From: Streptomyces varsoviensis
GTDB lineage: Bacteria > Actinomycetota > Actinomycetes > Streptomycetales > Streptomycetaceae
Length of the DNA: 64,000 bases
NCBI RefSeq assembly: GCF_000718635.1
Contig: NZ_JOBF01000011.1
Span: forward strand, 1 to 64,000
Direction: 5' to 3'
The position numbers were made by a program, and so were the translations under genes. Position 1 is the stretch's first letter. Every line of letters starts with the position of its first letter. The notes below the pieces were generated by a model. The model made no database searches. It had not been told where the DNA came from and saw only the letters and a list, made by a program, of their open reading frames with translations. This document shows positions 24,098 through 32,536 of the stretch, piece by piece.

Positions 24098-25282
24098 TCA
24101 GGGCCGCAGGATGGTTTTGATCATGCCGTCCTGTTTGGCCTGGAAGGTCTTGTACGCGGCGGGGGCGTCTTCCAGCGGCAGGGTGTGGGTGGCGAAGTCC
24201 TCGACGCCCAGGACGTCATCGTCGTCCAGGAGCGGGAGGATGGCGTCGACCCAGTGTTTGACGTTGGCCTGGCCCATGCGGAGCTGGAGCTGCTTGTCGA
24301 ACATGGTCAGCATGGGGACGGGGTCGATGGCGCCGCCGTAGACGCCGATCAGCGAGACGGTGCCGCCGCGCCGCACGGCGTCGACGGCCGTGTTGAAGGC
24401 CGTCATGCTGTCCACGCCGAGCCGGCCCAGCACCTTCTCGCCCACCTTCTCCGGGAGCAGCCCGGCCACCTGCTGGGCCGCTTTGACGGCGGGCGCGCCG
24501 TGCGCCTCCATGCCGACGGCCTCGATGACGGCGTCCGTGCCGCGCCCGCCCGTCAGCGCGCGCACCTCGTCGCCGACGCCCTTGCGGTGCTCGGTGAGGT
24601 CGATGGTCCGTACGCCCCGGGAGCGCGCCCGGGCCAGCCGCTCGGGGACGAGGTCGACGCCGATCACCAGGCTCGCGCCCTGATGCAGGGCGATCCGGGC
24701 GGCCATTTCGCCGATGGGCCCGAGGCCCACGACCGTGACGGTGCCGCCCTTGGGGATATCGGCGTACGCGACGGACTGCCAGGCGGTGGGCAGCACGTCG
24801 GAGAGGTAGACGTACCGCTGGTCGGGCGGCCCGTGCTCCACCTTGATCGGCAGCGTGTCGCCGAACGGCACGCGCATCAGCTCCGCCTGCCCGCCGGGCA
24901 CCTGACCGTAGAGCTTGGAGAAGCCGAACAGGGACGCGCCCGTGCCGCGCTCCGTCACCTGGGTGGTCTCGCACTGGGAGTGCAGGCCCTGCCCGCACAT
25001 CCAGCACGTGCCGCAGGAGACGTTGAAGGGGATGACGACCCGGTCGCCCACGGACAGCGTGGTTACCTCCGGTCCGACCTCCTCGACCATCCCCATCGGC
25101 TCGTGGCCGAGGATGTCGCCGGGGTCCAGATACGGCCCGAGCACCTCGTAGAGGTGGAGGTCCGAGCCGCAGATGCCCGTCGAGGTGATGCGCACGACGA
25201 TGTCGGTCGGGTCGATGATCCTCGGGTCGGGGACCGTCTCCACGCGTACGTCCCGCTTGCCCTGCCAGGTCACAGCCCTCAT
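24098..25282 (-). CDS. zinc-dependent alcohol dehydrogenase (formaldehyde-dehydrogenase-like)
   Basis: A 394-residue MDR-superfamily dehydrogenase. GICGSDLHLYE and GHEPMGMVEEVG carry catalytic zinc ligands; CGTCWMCGQGLHSQC has the four structural-zinc cysteines; VVGLGPIGEMAARIAL is the NAD(P)-binding loop. The extended region after it and overall length fit the glutathione-independent formaldehyde dehydrogenase-like group. Substrate not determinable. The N-terminus MRAVTWQGKRDVRVE is complete. It stands alone, in the same direction as the small gene at 25462. Confidence 0.87.
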   Translation of the reverse strand: MRAVTWQGKRDVRVETVPDPRIIDPTDIVVRITSTGICGSDLHLYEVLGPYLDPGDILGHEPMGMVEEVGPEVTTLSVGDRVVIPFNVSCGTCWMCGQGLHSQCETTQVTERGTGASLFGFSKLYGQVPGGQAELMRVPFGDTLPIKVEHGPPDQRYVYLSDVLPTAWQSVAYADIPKGGTVTVVGLGPIGEMAARIALHQGASLVIGVDLVPERLARARSRGVRTIDLTEHRKGVGDEVRALTGGRGTDAVIEAVGMEAHGAPAVKAAQQVAGLLPEKVGEKVLGRLGVDSMTAFNTAVDAVRRGGTVSLIGVYGGAIDPVPMLTMFDKQLQLRMGQANVKHWVDAILPLLDDDDVLGVEDFATHTLPLEDAPAAYKTFQAKQDGMIKTILRP

Positions 25283-25461
25283 GCCGAACTCCTTGTGGGG
25301 TCTTCGCCGCGGCGGCCGGGCGCCCCGCGGGCCGTCCCGCCGAGAGCCGTCCGGCAGGCGGCGGGTTTCCCCCGTGCTCTTCGTGCTCCCCGTGCGGCCG
25401 GGGCGGCCGTTCCGCCGACGCGGGGCCCGGAGGCCGTCCGGTCGGCGCCGCTCAGCGCACG

Positions 25462-25650
25462 TCAGTTCACGCTGCGGATGATGTTCCAGTCCGGATCCGT
25501 ACGGTCGTCCTGATGCGGATACGCGTCATGCGCCGCCGCGACCGCTTCCGAGGCCGCCGGCCCGCCGTCCTCGCGAGCCGCCGCGGTGGGCGCCTGGTGA
25601 GGTCGGTCGGGCGAGGCGCGGTGGTCACCGTTGGACTCTGAGGCGGACAC
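25462..25650 (-). CDS. small hydrophilic protein
   Basis: A 62-residue protein, Ala/Asp/His-rich and without cysteine or membrane segment. GTG 25650 is preceded by GAGAGGAG at suitable distance, and codon bias is normal. The C-terminus DPDWNIIRSVN looks structured; the first 45 residues look disordered. No family recognised. Confidence 0.45.
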   Translation of the reverse strand: MSASESNGDHRASPDRPHQAPTAAAREDGGPAASEAVAAAHDAYPHQDDRTDPDWNIIRSVN

Positions 25651-25670
25651 TGCTGCTCCTCTCGTCTGCC

Positions 25671-25775
25671 GTGACGTCGTATGTCATGAAGTCGTGTGTC
25701 ATGAAGACGTATGCCGTGACGTCGTGTGTCATGAAGACGTATGCCGTGACGTCGCGTGTCGCGACGTCGTAGGCC
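25671..25775. repeat. 15-bp tandem repeat x7
   Basis: Seven consecutive 15-bp units, e.g. GTGACGTCGTATGTC and ATGAAGACGTATGCC, the second type recurring identically. GACGTC palindromes occur in several units. It lies just upstream of the small gene at 25462-25650. Short open frames across it exist on both strands but look like pentapeptide noise, so I treat it as non-coding. Confidence 0.85.
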
Positions 25776-26072
25776 GAGTGCCCGCTCGGCTCACGGCGAA
25801 GCCTACGTACGCCCGGTCGGCCTCGCATGCGGAGCGTCGCGGCCTGGTCACCGCCGAGTGACCGGCGCGCCCGGCGCCGAGCCCGTGGCCCTCGCGGACC
25901 GCCTCGACATGCCGAGTCCCCCGCGGCCTGGTTGGCTGGAAACGCGGCCTGGTTGGCCGGGAAGAGGTGTCACGCCCGGTGTCCGGGGCACCCGGCACCC
26001 CGCGACGGTCCCGGCCCCGCCAGGCCGGCGCCCGGCGGGCCCGGCAGCACAGGCAGCGATCCCGGAGGTGTC
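25776..26072. other. intergenic region with 21-bp duplication and leader of the membrane-protein gene
   Basis: No gene seen. Two imperfect 21-bp copies (GCGGCCTGGTTGGCTGGAAA type) lie at 25923-25943 and 25944-25964. The downstream gene frame is open through this region, but the Shine-Dalgarno at 26063 marks the start at 26073. Confidence 0.5.
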
Positions 26073-26726
26073 ATGGATCTTCGTCACAGCCCAGTGGTCC
26101 GAGCCTGGCGGCGCTGGCGGCGCCCGCCCGACCTGCCCGTACCACCGCACTCGCTGGACGTGGAGGACGTCAACCGCCGGTTTCTGATGTACGGAGTGGT
26201 GCCGCTCTGGTTCGTGCCCGCCGTGGCGGACTGGATCATGCACCGGCGCACCCGCATCGAGCACACCAGCGGCGTACGGGAATCCGCCCTGCACGCGCTG
26301 ATGATGACGGAGGCGGGCATCCCGGTCGCCATGGGCCTGCTCGCCAAGATCAACCCGCTGGTCCTGTCGGCCATGGGCGGCGCGGCCGTGGTGCACGGCG
26401 CCACCGCCCTGTGGGACGTGAGCCTGGCGACGGGCGAGCGGGAAGTACGCCCGGTGGAGCAGCACATCCACAGCTTCCTGGAGGTACTGCCGCTGGCGGC
26501 GCTGGCGTTCACCTGCTGCCTCCACGCCGATCAGGTGCGCGCCACGCTGCGCGGCGGCCCGTACCGCGACGACTGGAAGTTGCTCCCCAAGGAACGCCCC
26601 CTTCCGGCCCGCTACCTCGGCGGCCTCGCCGTCGCCATCGGCGCCTGCATCGCGCTGCCGTACGGGGAGGAGATGCGCCGGTGCGTCAGGGCGGCCAGGG
26701 TGGAGAGGGCGGCCAGGAACATGTGA
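26073..26726 (+). CDS. conserved integral membrane protein
   Basis: A 217-residue protein with about four to five hydrophobic segments. Conserved motifs are VVPLWFVPAVADWIMHR, then RIEHTSGVRESALHALMMTE and PVEQHIHSFLEVLPL. Close relatives occur in proteobacteria and actinobacteria, sometimes labelled diguanylate cyclase without a GGDEF domain being present; the real function is unknown. The conserved His residues (MHR, IEH, LHA, VEQHIH) could bind a metal, an inference only. ATG 26073 follows CGGAGG by 5 nt. Confidence 0.75.
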   Translation: MDLRHSPVVRAWRRWRRPPDLPVPPHSLDVEDVNRRFLMYGVVPLWFVPAVADWIMHRRTRIEHTSGVRESALHALMMTEAGIPVAMGLLAKINPLVLSAMGGAAVVHGATALWDVSLATGEREVRPVEQHIHSFLEVLPLAALAFTCCLHADQVRATLRGGPYRDDWKLLPKERPLPARYLGGLAVAIGACIALPYGEEMRRCVRAARVERAARNM

Positions 26727-26837
26727 AAGCCCCCCGGAACCATTTCCCACAGTCCTTTCCCGTAGCCCGTCTTCCGTAGTTTCCCGAAGGCATTTCCCAG
26801 ACCCCCGATACCAGCCCCCAGAGCTAGGAGCGACATC

Positions 26838-27164
26838 ATGCCCGCAGGTGCGAACAAGAAGCGCGAGCGGCAGTACGAGCACATCAAGGAACAGGCCGAG
26901 GAGCGCGGCCGCTCCGAAGGGCGCGCGAAGGAAATCGCCTCGCGCACCGTGAACAAGGAACGCGCCCGTACCGGCGAGGCGAAAACGGCCAGCAAAACCT
27001 CGACGCGCGATCCGAAATCCGCCTCGGAGCGGGGCGGCGAACGCTCCCACAAGGGCCCCGTGAGCCCGACCAAGGACCAGCTCTACGCGGAAGCGAAAAA
27101 GAAGAACGTCGAAGGCCGCTCCACCATGAACAAGGAACAGCTCCGCAAAGCCGTCGGACGCTGA
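26838..27164 (+). CDS. basic DUF7218-like protein (plasmid-stabilisation-like, Rho-N-type helix)
   Basis: A 108-residue, highly charged protein. MPAGANKKRERQYEHIKEQA and AKEIASRTVNKERARTGEA are hallmarks of small Streptomyces proteins annotated as plasmid stabilisation protein or DUF7218. The end (TKDQLYAEAKKKNVEGRSTM, NKEQLRKAVGR) resembles the Rho N-terminal/SAP-type helical motif that can bind nucleic acid. No toxin partner is present. It follows the membrane protein by 111 bp. Confidence 0.75.
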   Translation: MPAGANKKRERQYEHIKEQAEERGRSEGRAKEIASRTVNKERARTGEAKTASKTSTRDPKSASERGGERSHKGPVSPTKDQLYAEAKKKNVEGRSTMNKEQLRKAVGR

Positions 27165-27230
27165 GCCGGCGGCCGAAGAAGCACTGGTACGACGCGGGGC
27201 ACCACCGGTCGACCTACGAGAGGAACAGTC

Positions 27231-27359
27231 ATGTTGAGGGCCATCGCGGACGTTCTGCGTGCCATCGGCGGGGCCATCGCCACCGTCGTCATCCTGCCCT
27301 TCCGCGCCCTCGCCCGCCTCTTCGGCGGCGCCTCCTCCAGCGCCCGCGGCCGCCACTGA
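27231..27359 (+). CDS. LPFR-motif small protein
   Basis: A 42-residue protein with one hydrophobic segment (AIGGAIATVVILPF) followed by the LPFRALARLFGG motif that defines a small actinobacterial membrane-associated family of unknown function. AGAGGAAC lies before the ATG. Its TGA is the first base triplet of a 20-bp tandem repeat array. Confidence 0.8.
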   Translation: MLRAIADVLRAIGGAIATVVILPFRALARLFGGASSSARGRH

Positions 27360-27456
27360 CAACGGGCCGCCGGCACTGACAATCGGCCGCCGGGACTGAC
27401 AACGGGCCGTCGGGCCTGACAGCCGACCGCCGGCACGAACAGCCGGCCGCCGACGC
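27357..27456. repeat. 20-bp tandem repeat x5 starting at a stop codon
   Basis: Five 20-bp units (consensus TGACAACGGGCCGCCGGCAC) begin exactly with the TGA of the LPFR gene; four of them start with TGA. Each unit contains a small GC dyad, so the RNA may fold, possibly helping termination. Confidence 0.85.
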
Positions 27457-27519
27457 GCCGCCGTACATCCGAAGCTCCGGCCGCCCCCGGCCGTACGGGG
27501 GCCGGCCGGAGCGCGCGGT

Positions 27520-28227
27520 TCAGGGGCGCGGCGCGAGGGCGGCGATGGCGTCGCCGAAGCCGCCGTGGGCGCGCGGCCGCAGCCGGCCCGAGGTGGCGAC
27601 GGGGCAGTCGGAGGTCCGCAGGACGCGGTGGCCCCGGCGGTCGAGCGCGGCGACGAGAGCGTGGTCCTCGCCGAGCGGCAGCGGCGGGAAGCCCTCGGCG
27701 CGTACGTACGCCTCCGCGCTCACCCCCAGGTTGGCGCCGTGCACATGCGGGTGGTGCCACGGCCCGTACGGCGGCCTGGTGGCGTAGTACTGCCGCTGGT
27801 GGCGGTCCGCCGCGCCGCGCGCCGCCGGCGGCCAGGCGTCGACGGTCACGGTCCCGACCACCGCCTCCCACCCCTCCCGCCCGCGCGCCGTGTAGAAGGC
27901 CAGCCAGTCGGCGGGGACGGCGCTGTCGGCGTCGGTGGACGCCACCCAGACGCCCGCCGGCCCGCCCAAGACGTCCAGCGCGTACGCGACGGCGGCCGCG
28001 CGGGCCAGGCCGACGTTGCGGTAGTCCACGGGCAGGACGTGCGCCCCGGCGCGGCGCGCGAGCGCCGCGGTGGCGTCCCGGCACCGGTCGGCGGCCACCA
28101 CGGTCAGCACCCGCACCCCGGCGAGGGAGGCGTGCCGGCGGGCGGCGCCGAGGGCGGCCAGGGCGCGCGGCAGCAGCGCCTCCTCGTCGTGCGCCGGTAC
28201 GACGACGGCGATGGCGCGCGGTCTCAC
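27520..28227 (-). CDS. family-2 glycosyltransferase
   Basis: A 235-residue GT-A-fold transferase without membrane segments, so cytosolic. IAVVVPAHDEEALLPRALAA is the nucleotide-sugar-binding start; VWVASTDADSAVPADWL contains the metal-binding DxD, and HGANLGVSAEAYVRAEGFPP with GEDHALVAAL the acceptor/base region. It is the last gene of the four-gene operon 30663-27520; its GTG (28227) overlaps the methyltransferase stop in a GTGA. Donor sugar and acceptor unknown. Confidence 0.87.
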   Translation of the reverse strand: MRPRAIAVVVPAHDEEALLPRALAALGAARRHASLAGVRVLTVVAADRCRDATAALARRAGAHVLPVDYRNVGLARAAAVAYALDVLGGPAGVWVASTDADSAVPADWLAFYTARGREGWEAVVGTVTVDAWPPAARGAADRHQRQYYATRPPYGPWHHPHVHGANLGVSAEAYVRAEGFPPLPLGEDHALVAALDRRGHRVLRTSDCPVATSGRLRPRAHGGFGDAIAALAPRP

Positions 28228-28859
28228 ACCAGGCCCTCGCGGGCGGCGGGGGAGGGCGGGGCGGAGCCGTCCGGGAGCCGCCGGTTGAGCGTCTGGAGGA
28301 CGAAGTCCTCCTCGAAGTGCTCGCCCGTCACGGCCAGGCTCGGTACGGACGCGAGGACGCTCGCCAGCTCGGCGCCGGTGCGTACGTGCTCGGGCACCCG
28401 GTGGTTCCAGTGGACGGCGACGACGGTGCCGCCCGGCTCCAGGGCATCGACGGTCCGGGTCAGCAGCCGGTCCAGGGTCTCGGTGTCGAAGTAGTAGAGC
28501 AGTTCGGACAGCACGATGAGGTCGAAGGCGCCCTCGGGCCACTCGTCGGGCACGGCGAGCCGGCGCACCTCCACCTGGGGGAGGTCCCGTGTGCGCCGGG
28601 ACGCGCTCTCCACGGCCGATTCGATCCGGTCGCAGGCCAGCAGCGAGTCGCACCGCTGGGCCAGCCGCGAGGTCAACTCGCCGACGGAGCAGGCGGGTTC
28701 GAAGGCGCGGCGGTAGCGGCGCTGCGGCAGGGAGGCGACGGTCAGCTCGTACTTGCGGTGTTCGTACCAGCGCTCCGCCAGGTGCCAGGGGTCGGCCGCC
28801 TCCCGGTACAGGTCCTCGAAGTACGAGGCCGGGGTGGAGGGGGTGGACGGTGTGCTCAC
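28224..28859 (-). CDS. NodS-like SAM-dependent methyltransferase
   Basis: A 211-residue class I methyltransferase. SYFEDLYREAADPWHLAERW and YEHRKYELTVASLPQRRY, then FEPACSVGELTSRLA (SAM-binding motif I) and FDLIVLSELLYYFD, match the nodulation protein S group, whose rhizobial member N-methylates a deacetylated chitooligosaccharide amine. The neighbouring PIG-L deacetylase makes an amine acceptor plausible here. GTG start overlaps the PIG-L stop by 4 nt. The N-terminus is a Ser-Thr-Pro triplet repeat (three times), outside the fold. Confidence 0.85.
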   Translation of the reverse strand: MSTPSTPSTPASYFEDLYREAADPWHLAERWYEHRKYELTVASLPQRRYRRAFEPACSVGELTSRLAQRCDSLLACDRIESAVESASRRTRDLPQVEVRRLAVPDEWPEGAFDLIVLSELLYYFDTETLDRLLTRTVDALEPGGTVVAVHWNHRVPEHVRTGAELASVLASVPSLAVTGEHFEEDFVLQTLNRRLPDGSAPPSPAAREGLV

Positions 28860-29623
28860 GGGAAAACGACCTCCACGTCACGCAGATGGTGTGCGATCTC
28901 CTCCGGCGGAAGGATCGCCGCCTCCTCCGGCGCGGGCCCGAGGGGCTCGGTCTGGCTGACGAACCGGGCGACCGCCGCCGCCTTGCGCCCGCGGGCCTCG
29001 GGCGGCAGGTCGATGCGGGCCGCCTCCTCCCACGGGACCCGTGGATCGCCGGGCCGCGCCCAGTGCCACAGCCACACGGGGTAGAGCAGGCAGCGCACGC
29101 CGGCGCGGGCCGCCGCCGCGCGGGCCGCGCGGCCCGTCGCCTCGTGGTCGCTGTGCACGTCGCCGGTCCACGGGGCGGCGAGCAGCGCGGCGCCCGGCAG
29201 CAGCGGCGCGAGCGCCCGGGCCACGGCCCGCTCGTGCCGGGCGACGCGGGTGTCGGGGACGCCGAGCCGGACGATCCCGGCGTCCGGCGCGCCGAGTTCG
29301 CGCAGCGCCGCCCGCCGCTCCTCGGCGCGGCGCCGGGCCATGGCGGCCGGGGTCACCGCGCGGGCGGCCGGGTGCGAGCCCTCGCCGTCGGTGACGGCGA
29401 CGACCGTGAGGTCCGAGCCGGCCCCGGCCAGCAGGGAGATCGCCCCGCCGAAGCCGAGCACCTCGTCGTCCGGGTGGGCCGCCGCCACCACGACGCGGCC
29501 CCCGCGCGGCAGCCGCGCCTCGGGCAGCGCCGTCCAGCCCCGCCAGGCCCGCCACAGGCGCTCCTCGGTGCCGGGGGCCTGGAGCGGGTCGGCGTACCGG
29601 GTGCGGGTGTGCGGCGCGTTCAC
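28856..29623 (-). CDS. PIG-L family N-deacetylase
   Basis: A 255-residue LmbE/PIG-L-type zinc hydrolase that typically removes N-acetyl from glucosamine-containing substrates (as in mycothiol MshB or GPI synthesis). VVVAAAHPDDEVLGFGGAIS has the AHPDDE zinc and base motif; DVHSDHEATGRA carries the third ligand His. About 40 N-terminal residues precede the domain. It is coupled by 4-nt overlaps to the acyl-CoA dehydrogenase gene upstream and the methyltransferase gene downstream. No transmembrane segment. Confidence 0.88.
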   Translation of the reverse strand: MNAPHTRTRYADPLQAPGTEERLWRAWRGWTALPEARLPRGGRVVVAAAHPDDEVLGFGGAISLLAGAGSDLTVVAVTDGEGSHPAARAVTPAAMARRRAEERRAALRELGAPDAGIVRLGVPDTRVARHERAVARALAPLLPGAALLAAPWTGDVHSDHEATGRAARAAAARAGVRCLLYPVWLWHWARPGDPRVPWEEAARIDLPPEARGRKAAAVARFVSQTEPLGPAPEEAAILPPEEIAHHLRDVEVVFP

Positions 29624-30663
29624 CGCTCCGCCTCCGGCCGGGCCAGCAGCGCGCCGAGCGCGGCGAGATCGCGTTCGCCGTGGTGCTGGCGGAGGTAGAC
29701 GGCCAGGTCGGCCGCGGTACGGGCGTGCCTGGGGTCGTGGCACAGCGGCCCCGCGCCGGTGGCCCGCCCCACCCGGGTGAGGACATCGGCGCAGACCGAC
29801 TCGACGAAGGCCCGGACCCGCATGCCGCGCGTACGGGCGCCGCCCCGCGTGTCCAGCGGGTCGCCGTCGATCTCCACGGCGGCCTGCCGCAGGACCGTGC
29901 CCGCCGCCTGCAACTGGGCGTCGACCGCGCCGAGGTGGGCGTCGGTGTGCGGGTCGGCGTGGCGCTCGGCGGCGCGGCGCAGGGCCCCCGCCACGGCCAG
30001 GGCCCCGCCGTACCAGCAGGCCGCCACGCCGATGCCGCCGTGCTGGAAGCCGGGCCGGCGCACGTAGGACTCGACGCCGCCCACGGCGGCGGCCGGCACC
30101 TCCGAGAACGTCACGTCGGGCGTGTCGCTGCCGGCCATGCCGATCGCCTGCCAGGTGCCGGGGACCGGCTCGCAGCCGGTGTCCGTGCGGACGGCGAAGA
30201 GCCGCCGCCCGTCCGCCGCCCGCGCCGTGACCAGGGCGTGGGTACAACTGTGCGCGCCGGAGCAGTACTGCTTGACCCCGGACAGCAGCCAGCCCTCGGC
30301 CGTACGGACGGCCGTCAGCCCCGCACCGGGCGGCTCCGCGGCCCACACGCCCCACCGCTGTCCGGGCGCGGGCGCCGGCCCGCCCAGCTCCGCGAGGATC
30401 GCGACGGCGTCCACATGCCCCTCGACCAGCCGGGCCAGGGACAGGTCCTCCTCCGCGACGGCGCGCAGCGCGGCGAAGCGCCGTCCGGTCCGGCCGGAGC
30501 CGGGCAGCGGGAACTCCATGCTTCCCGCGGCGATGAGGTCGGCGACGGCGGCGAACCGCCCGGCCGTCGCCCGCCGCACGGCCTCGGGAGCGCTGCCGTC
30601 CGCCCCTCGGTGGGCGGGCCCGTTCTCCCGGTGGGACGGCGGAGAGACGGTGACATCGGCCAT
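29620..30663 (-). CDS. acyl-CoA dehydrogenase-like flavoprotein
   Basis: A 347-residue member of the acyl-CoA dehydrogenase fold, somewhat shorter than catabolic enzymes (about 380-400). GWLLSGVKQYCSGAHSCTHA and QAIGMAGSDTPDVTFSEVP are the central beta-domain motifs; the C-terminal helical half (QHGGIGVAACWYGGALAVAG) follows. I cannot identify the catalytic Glu with confidence, so it may oxidise or hydroxylate something other than acyl-CoA. ATG 30663 opens the four-gene operon. An upstream Pro/Gly-rich frame is not part of the protein. Confidence 0.8.
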   Translation of the reverse strand: MADVTVSPPSHRENGPAHRGADGSAPEAVRRATAGRFAAVADLIAAGSMEFPLPGSGRTGRRFAALRAVAEEDLSLARLVEGHVDAVAILAELGGPAPAPGQRWGVWAAEPPGAGLTAVRTAEGWLLSGVKQYCSGAHSCTHALVTARAADGRRLFAVRTDTGCEPVPGTWQAIGMAGSDTPDVTFSEVPAAAVGGVESYVRRPGFQHGGIGVAACWYGGALAVAGALRRAAERHADPHTDAHLGAVDAQLQAAGTVLRQAAVEIDGDPLDTRGGARTRGMRVRAFVESVCADVLTRVGRATGAGPLCHDPRHARTAADLAVYLRQHHGERDLAALGALLARPEAER

Positions 30664-30876
30664 GCGCACACTCCCGGTCGGCTGCCTGGACCCTCCACTC
30701 TGGTGCCTGTCCGCCCCGCCCGCCTCCCGGCCTCCGCCGTTCGACCGGCCCGGCCCCCCGCTCCGGGGACCGCACGAAGGGGCGGCGGCGTAGGGAGGCA
30801 CGGAGGCGTACGGAGCCGTACGGGCGGCGGCGTACGGAGGTCCGGCGGCGTACGGGCGTACGGGCCGGGCCGCCGG

Positions 30877-31353
30877 TCAGGCGAGGGCCGCGGCCCGGCG
30901 CCGTACCAGCAGGCTCTGCACGGCGAGGGTCACCGCCAGATAGAGGTAGAGCGTCGAGGCGCCGAGCAGCCCGACCCCCGTGGTGTGGTCGATCCACCGG
31001 TCCATGCCGATGTGGACGGCCAGCGAGACGAGCCAGAGCGCGGTGGTGACCGCCGTGCCCCGGCGCAGCGCCTGGCCCTCGGGCCCCTGCCAGACCCGCA
31101 TCGTGCGGGCCCGTGCCGCTCCGAACCCCGCGGCGATGGCGAGGCTCGCCGCCGTGAGGGCGATCGTCGCGGCGCCCAGCGGGTGGTACTTCACGACGGA
31201 CGCCACGCCGAAGACGAACGCGAGCAGCCCGAGCAGGCCCAGGAACCCCAGGAGGAGCAGCGGGCCGTTCCCGTGCACCGGCCGGGTCCGCAACTGACCG
31301 CGGATCAGTAACGCGACGATGACGAGCCCTATGACGATGGCGCCGTTGTTCAT
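30877..31353 (-). CDS. DUF1453-like membrane protein
   Basis: A 158-residue protein with four predicted hydrophobic helices (GAIVIGLVIVALLI, LLLLGFLGLLGLLAFVFGV, AATIALTAASLAIAAGFG, LLGASTLYLYLAVTLAVQSL). The RGQLRTRPV loop after helix 1 and the ARARTMRVW loop after helix 3 are like those of DUF1453/CcdC-type proteins. Role unknown. It ends 214 bp before the operon start at 30663 on the same strand, but the spacer contains GTACGG-rich repeats, so it is probably separate. Confidence 0.72.
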   Translation of the reverse strand: MNNGAIVIGLVIVALLIRGQLRTRPVHGNGPLLLLGFLGLLGLLAFVFGVASVVKYHPLGAATIALTAASLAIAAGFGAARARTMRVWQGPEGQALRRGTAVTTALWLVSLAVHIGMDRWIDHTTGVGLLGASTLYLYLAVTLAVQSLLVRRRAAALA

Positions 31354-31444
31354 GGCCGAAGCCGCCCCCCTTTGGTGCCGACCCATGACACCTCGCCGAC
31401 CCGCGGCAGATCATGATGATGCGACAAGTAGACCGATATACGTA

Positions 31445-32374
31445 TCAGATCGCGTTGTCGGGGATGACGGTGGCCGTGCCGGAGACGTGGGAGCGGGGGT
31501 CTCCCGGTCGCAGTTCGACGGTGAGCAGGCCCGGACGGCCGAGGTCGTGCCCCTGGTGGAGGGTGAGCGTCGCCGGCGGCGAGACCAGGCCCAGCGCGCG
31601 GACGTACGCGCCGAACGCGGCCGCCGCCGCACCGGTCGCCGGGTCCTCCACCACGCCGCCGACCGGGAACGGGTCGCGGACGTGGAAGACGTGACCGCCG
31701 TCGCCCTCGCCCTCGCCGGGCTCGCGCCAGACCAGGTGCAGCGTCGTCAGGTCGAGGCGGCGCATCAGCGCGGCCAGCCGGTCGAAGTCGTAGTCCAGAT
31801 CGGCCAGGCGCTCGCGGGTGGCGGCGGCCAGCACCAGGTGGTGGGCGCCCGCGAACGCGATCCGCGGCGGAAGGGCCGGATCGAGGTCGGCGCGGTCCCA
31901 GCGGAGGGCGGCCAGCGCCTCGTCGAGGTCGGCCGGCGCCGCCTCCCGCACCACCGGCTCCACGCTCGTCAGCGTGGCCCGCAGGACGCCGTCCGCCGAC
32001 TCCACGGCGACCGGCACCACCCCGGCCGGGGTGGCGAAGACCAGCTCTCCGGGGCCGATCCGCTCCGCGAGCGCCACGGCCGTGGCGATGGTCGCGTGCC
32101 CGCAGAAGGAGACCTCGGCGAGCGGGCTGAAGTAGCGGATCGTGAACGAGCGGCCGGACCCGTCCGCCAGCCGCTTCGGCGGCGGTGTGAGGAACGCGGT
32201 CTCGGAGTAGCCCAGTTCGGCGGCGATGCCCAGCATCGCGGCGTCGTCGAGGCCGGCCGCGTCCGGCACCACCCCGGCCGGGTTGCCCCCGGCCGGGTCG
32301 TCGGAGAAGGCGGCGTAGCGCAGAACCCGCGGATCGCTCGTGACGGCGCTTCTACCAGCGCGTGTGACTGACAT
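31445..32374 (-). CDS. PhzF-family isomerase/epimerase
   Basis: A 309-residue diaminopimelate-epimerase-fold protein. The first half has RYAAFSDDPAGGNPAGVVPD and LGYSETAFLTPP, whose Glu corresponds to the PhzF catalytic acid; FCGHATIATAVAL is the second hallmark. The second half has DPFPVGGVVEDPATGAAAAA. PhzF itself isomerises DHHA in phenazine synthesis, but no other phz gene is present and most family members have unknown substrates. ATG 32374 chosen; no clear Shine-Dalgarno. Confidence 0.85.
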   Translation of the reverse strand: MSVTRAGRSAVTSDPRVLRYAAFSDDPAGGNPAGVVPDAAGLDDAAMLGIAAELGYSETAFLTPPPKRLADGSGRSFTIRYFSPLAEVSFCGHATIATAVALAERIGPGELVFATPAGVVPVAVESADGVLRATLTSVEPVVREAAPADLDEALAALRWDRADLDPALPPRIAFAGAHHLVLAAATRERLADLDYDFDRLAALMRRLDLTTLHLVWREPGEGEGDGGHVFHVRDPFPVGGVVEDPATGAAAAAFGAYVRALGLVSPPATLTLHQGHDLGRPGLLTVELRPGDPRSHVSGTATVIPDNAI

Positions 32375-32536
32375 GACCGCGCAACCGGCGCGCGGCTCGG
32401 AGGTATTCCCGCCGCCCCGCGCCGACCGGGCGTTTCCGGCCGGACCCCGGGCCGTACGCCCCGAGCCGCCGTACGCCCCGAGATGCCGGACGGGCGTACG
32501 CATCAGGGCCGCGTACGCCCGTGGAGGCACCCCGCC

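Noticed and set aside
25631..25861. Short plus-strand gene across the 15-bp array with Cys-containing pentapeptides
   Set aside because: No Shine-Dalgarno, no homology, and it starts inside the 5' end of the opposite small gene; the pentapeptide follows trivially from the 15-bp repeat.
27083..28084. Large alternative frame across the GT2 gene and the LPFR/DUF7218 genes
   Set aside because: Would run through three well-supported genes and the 20-bp repeat; no conserved domain.
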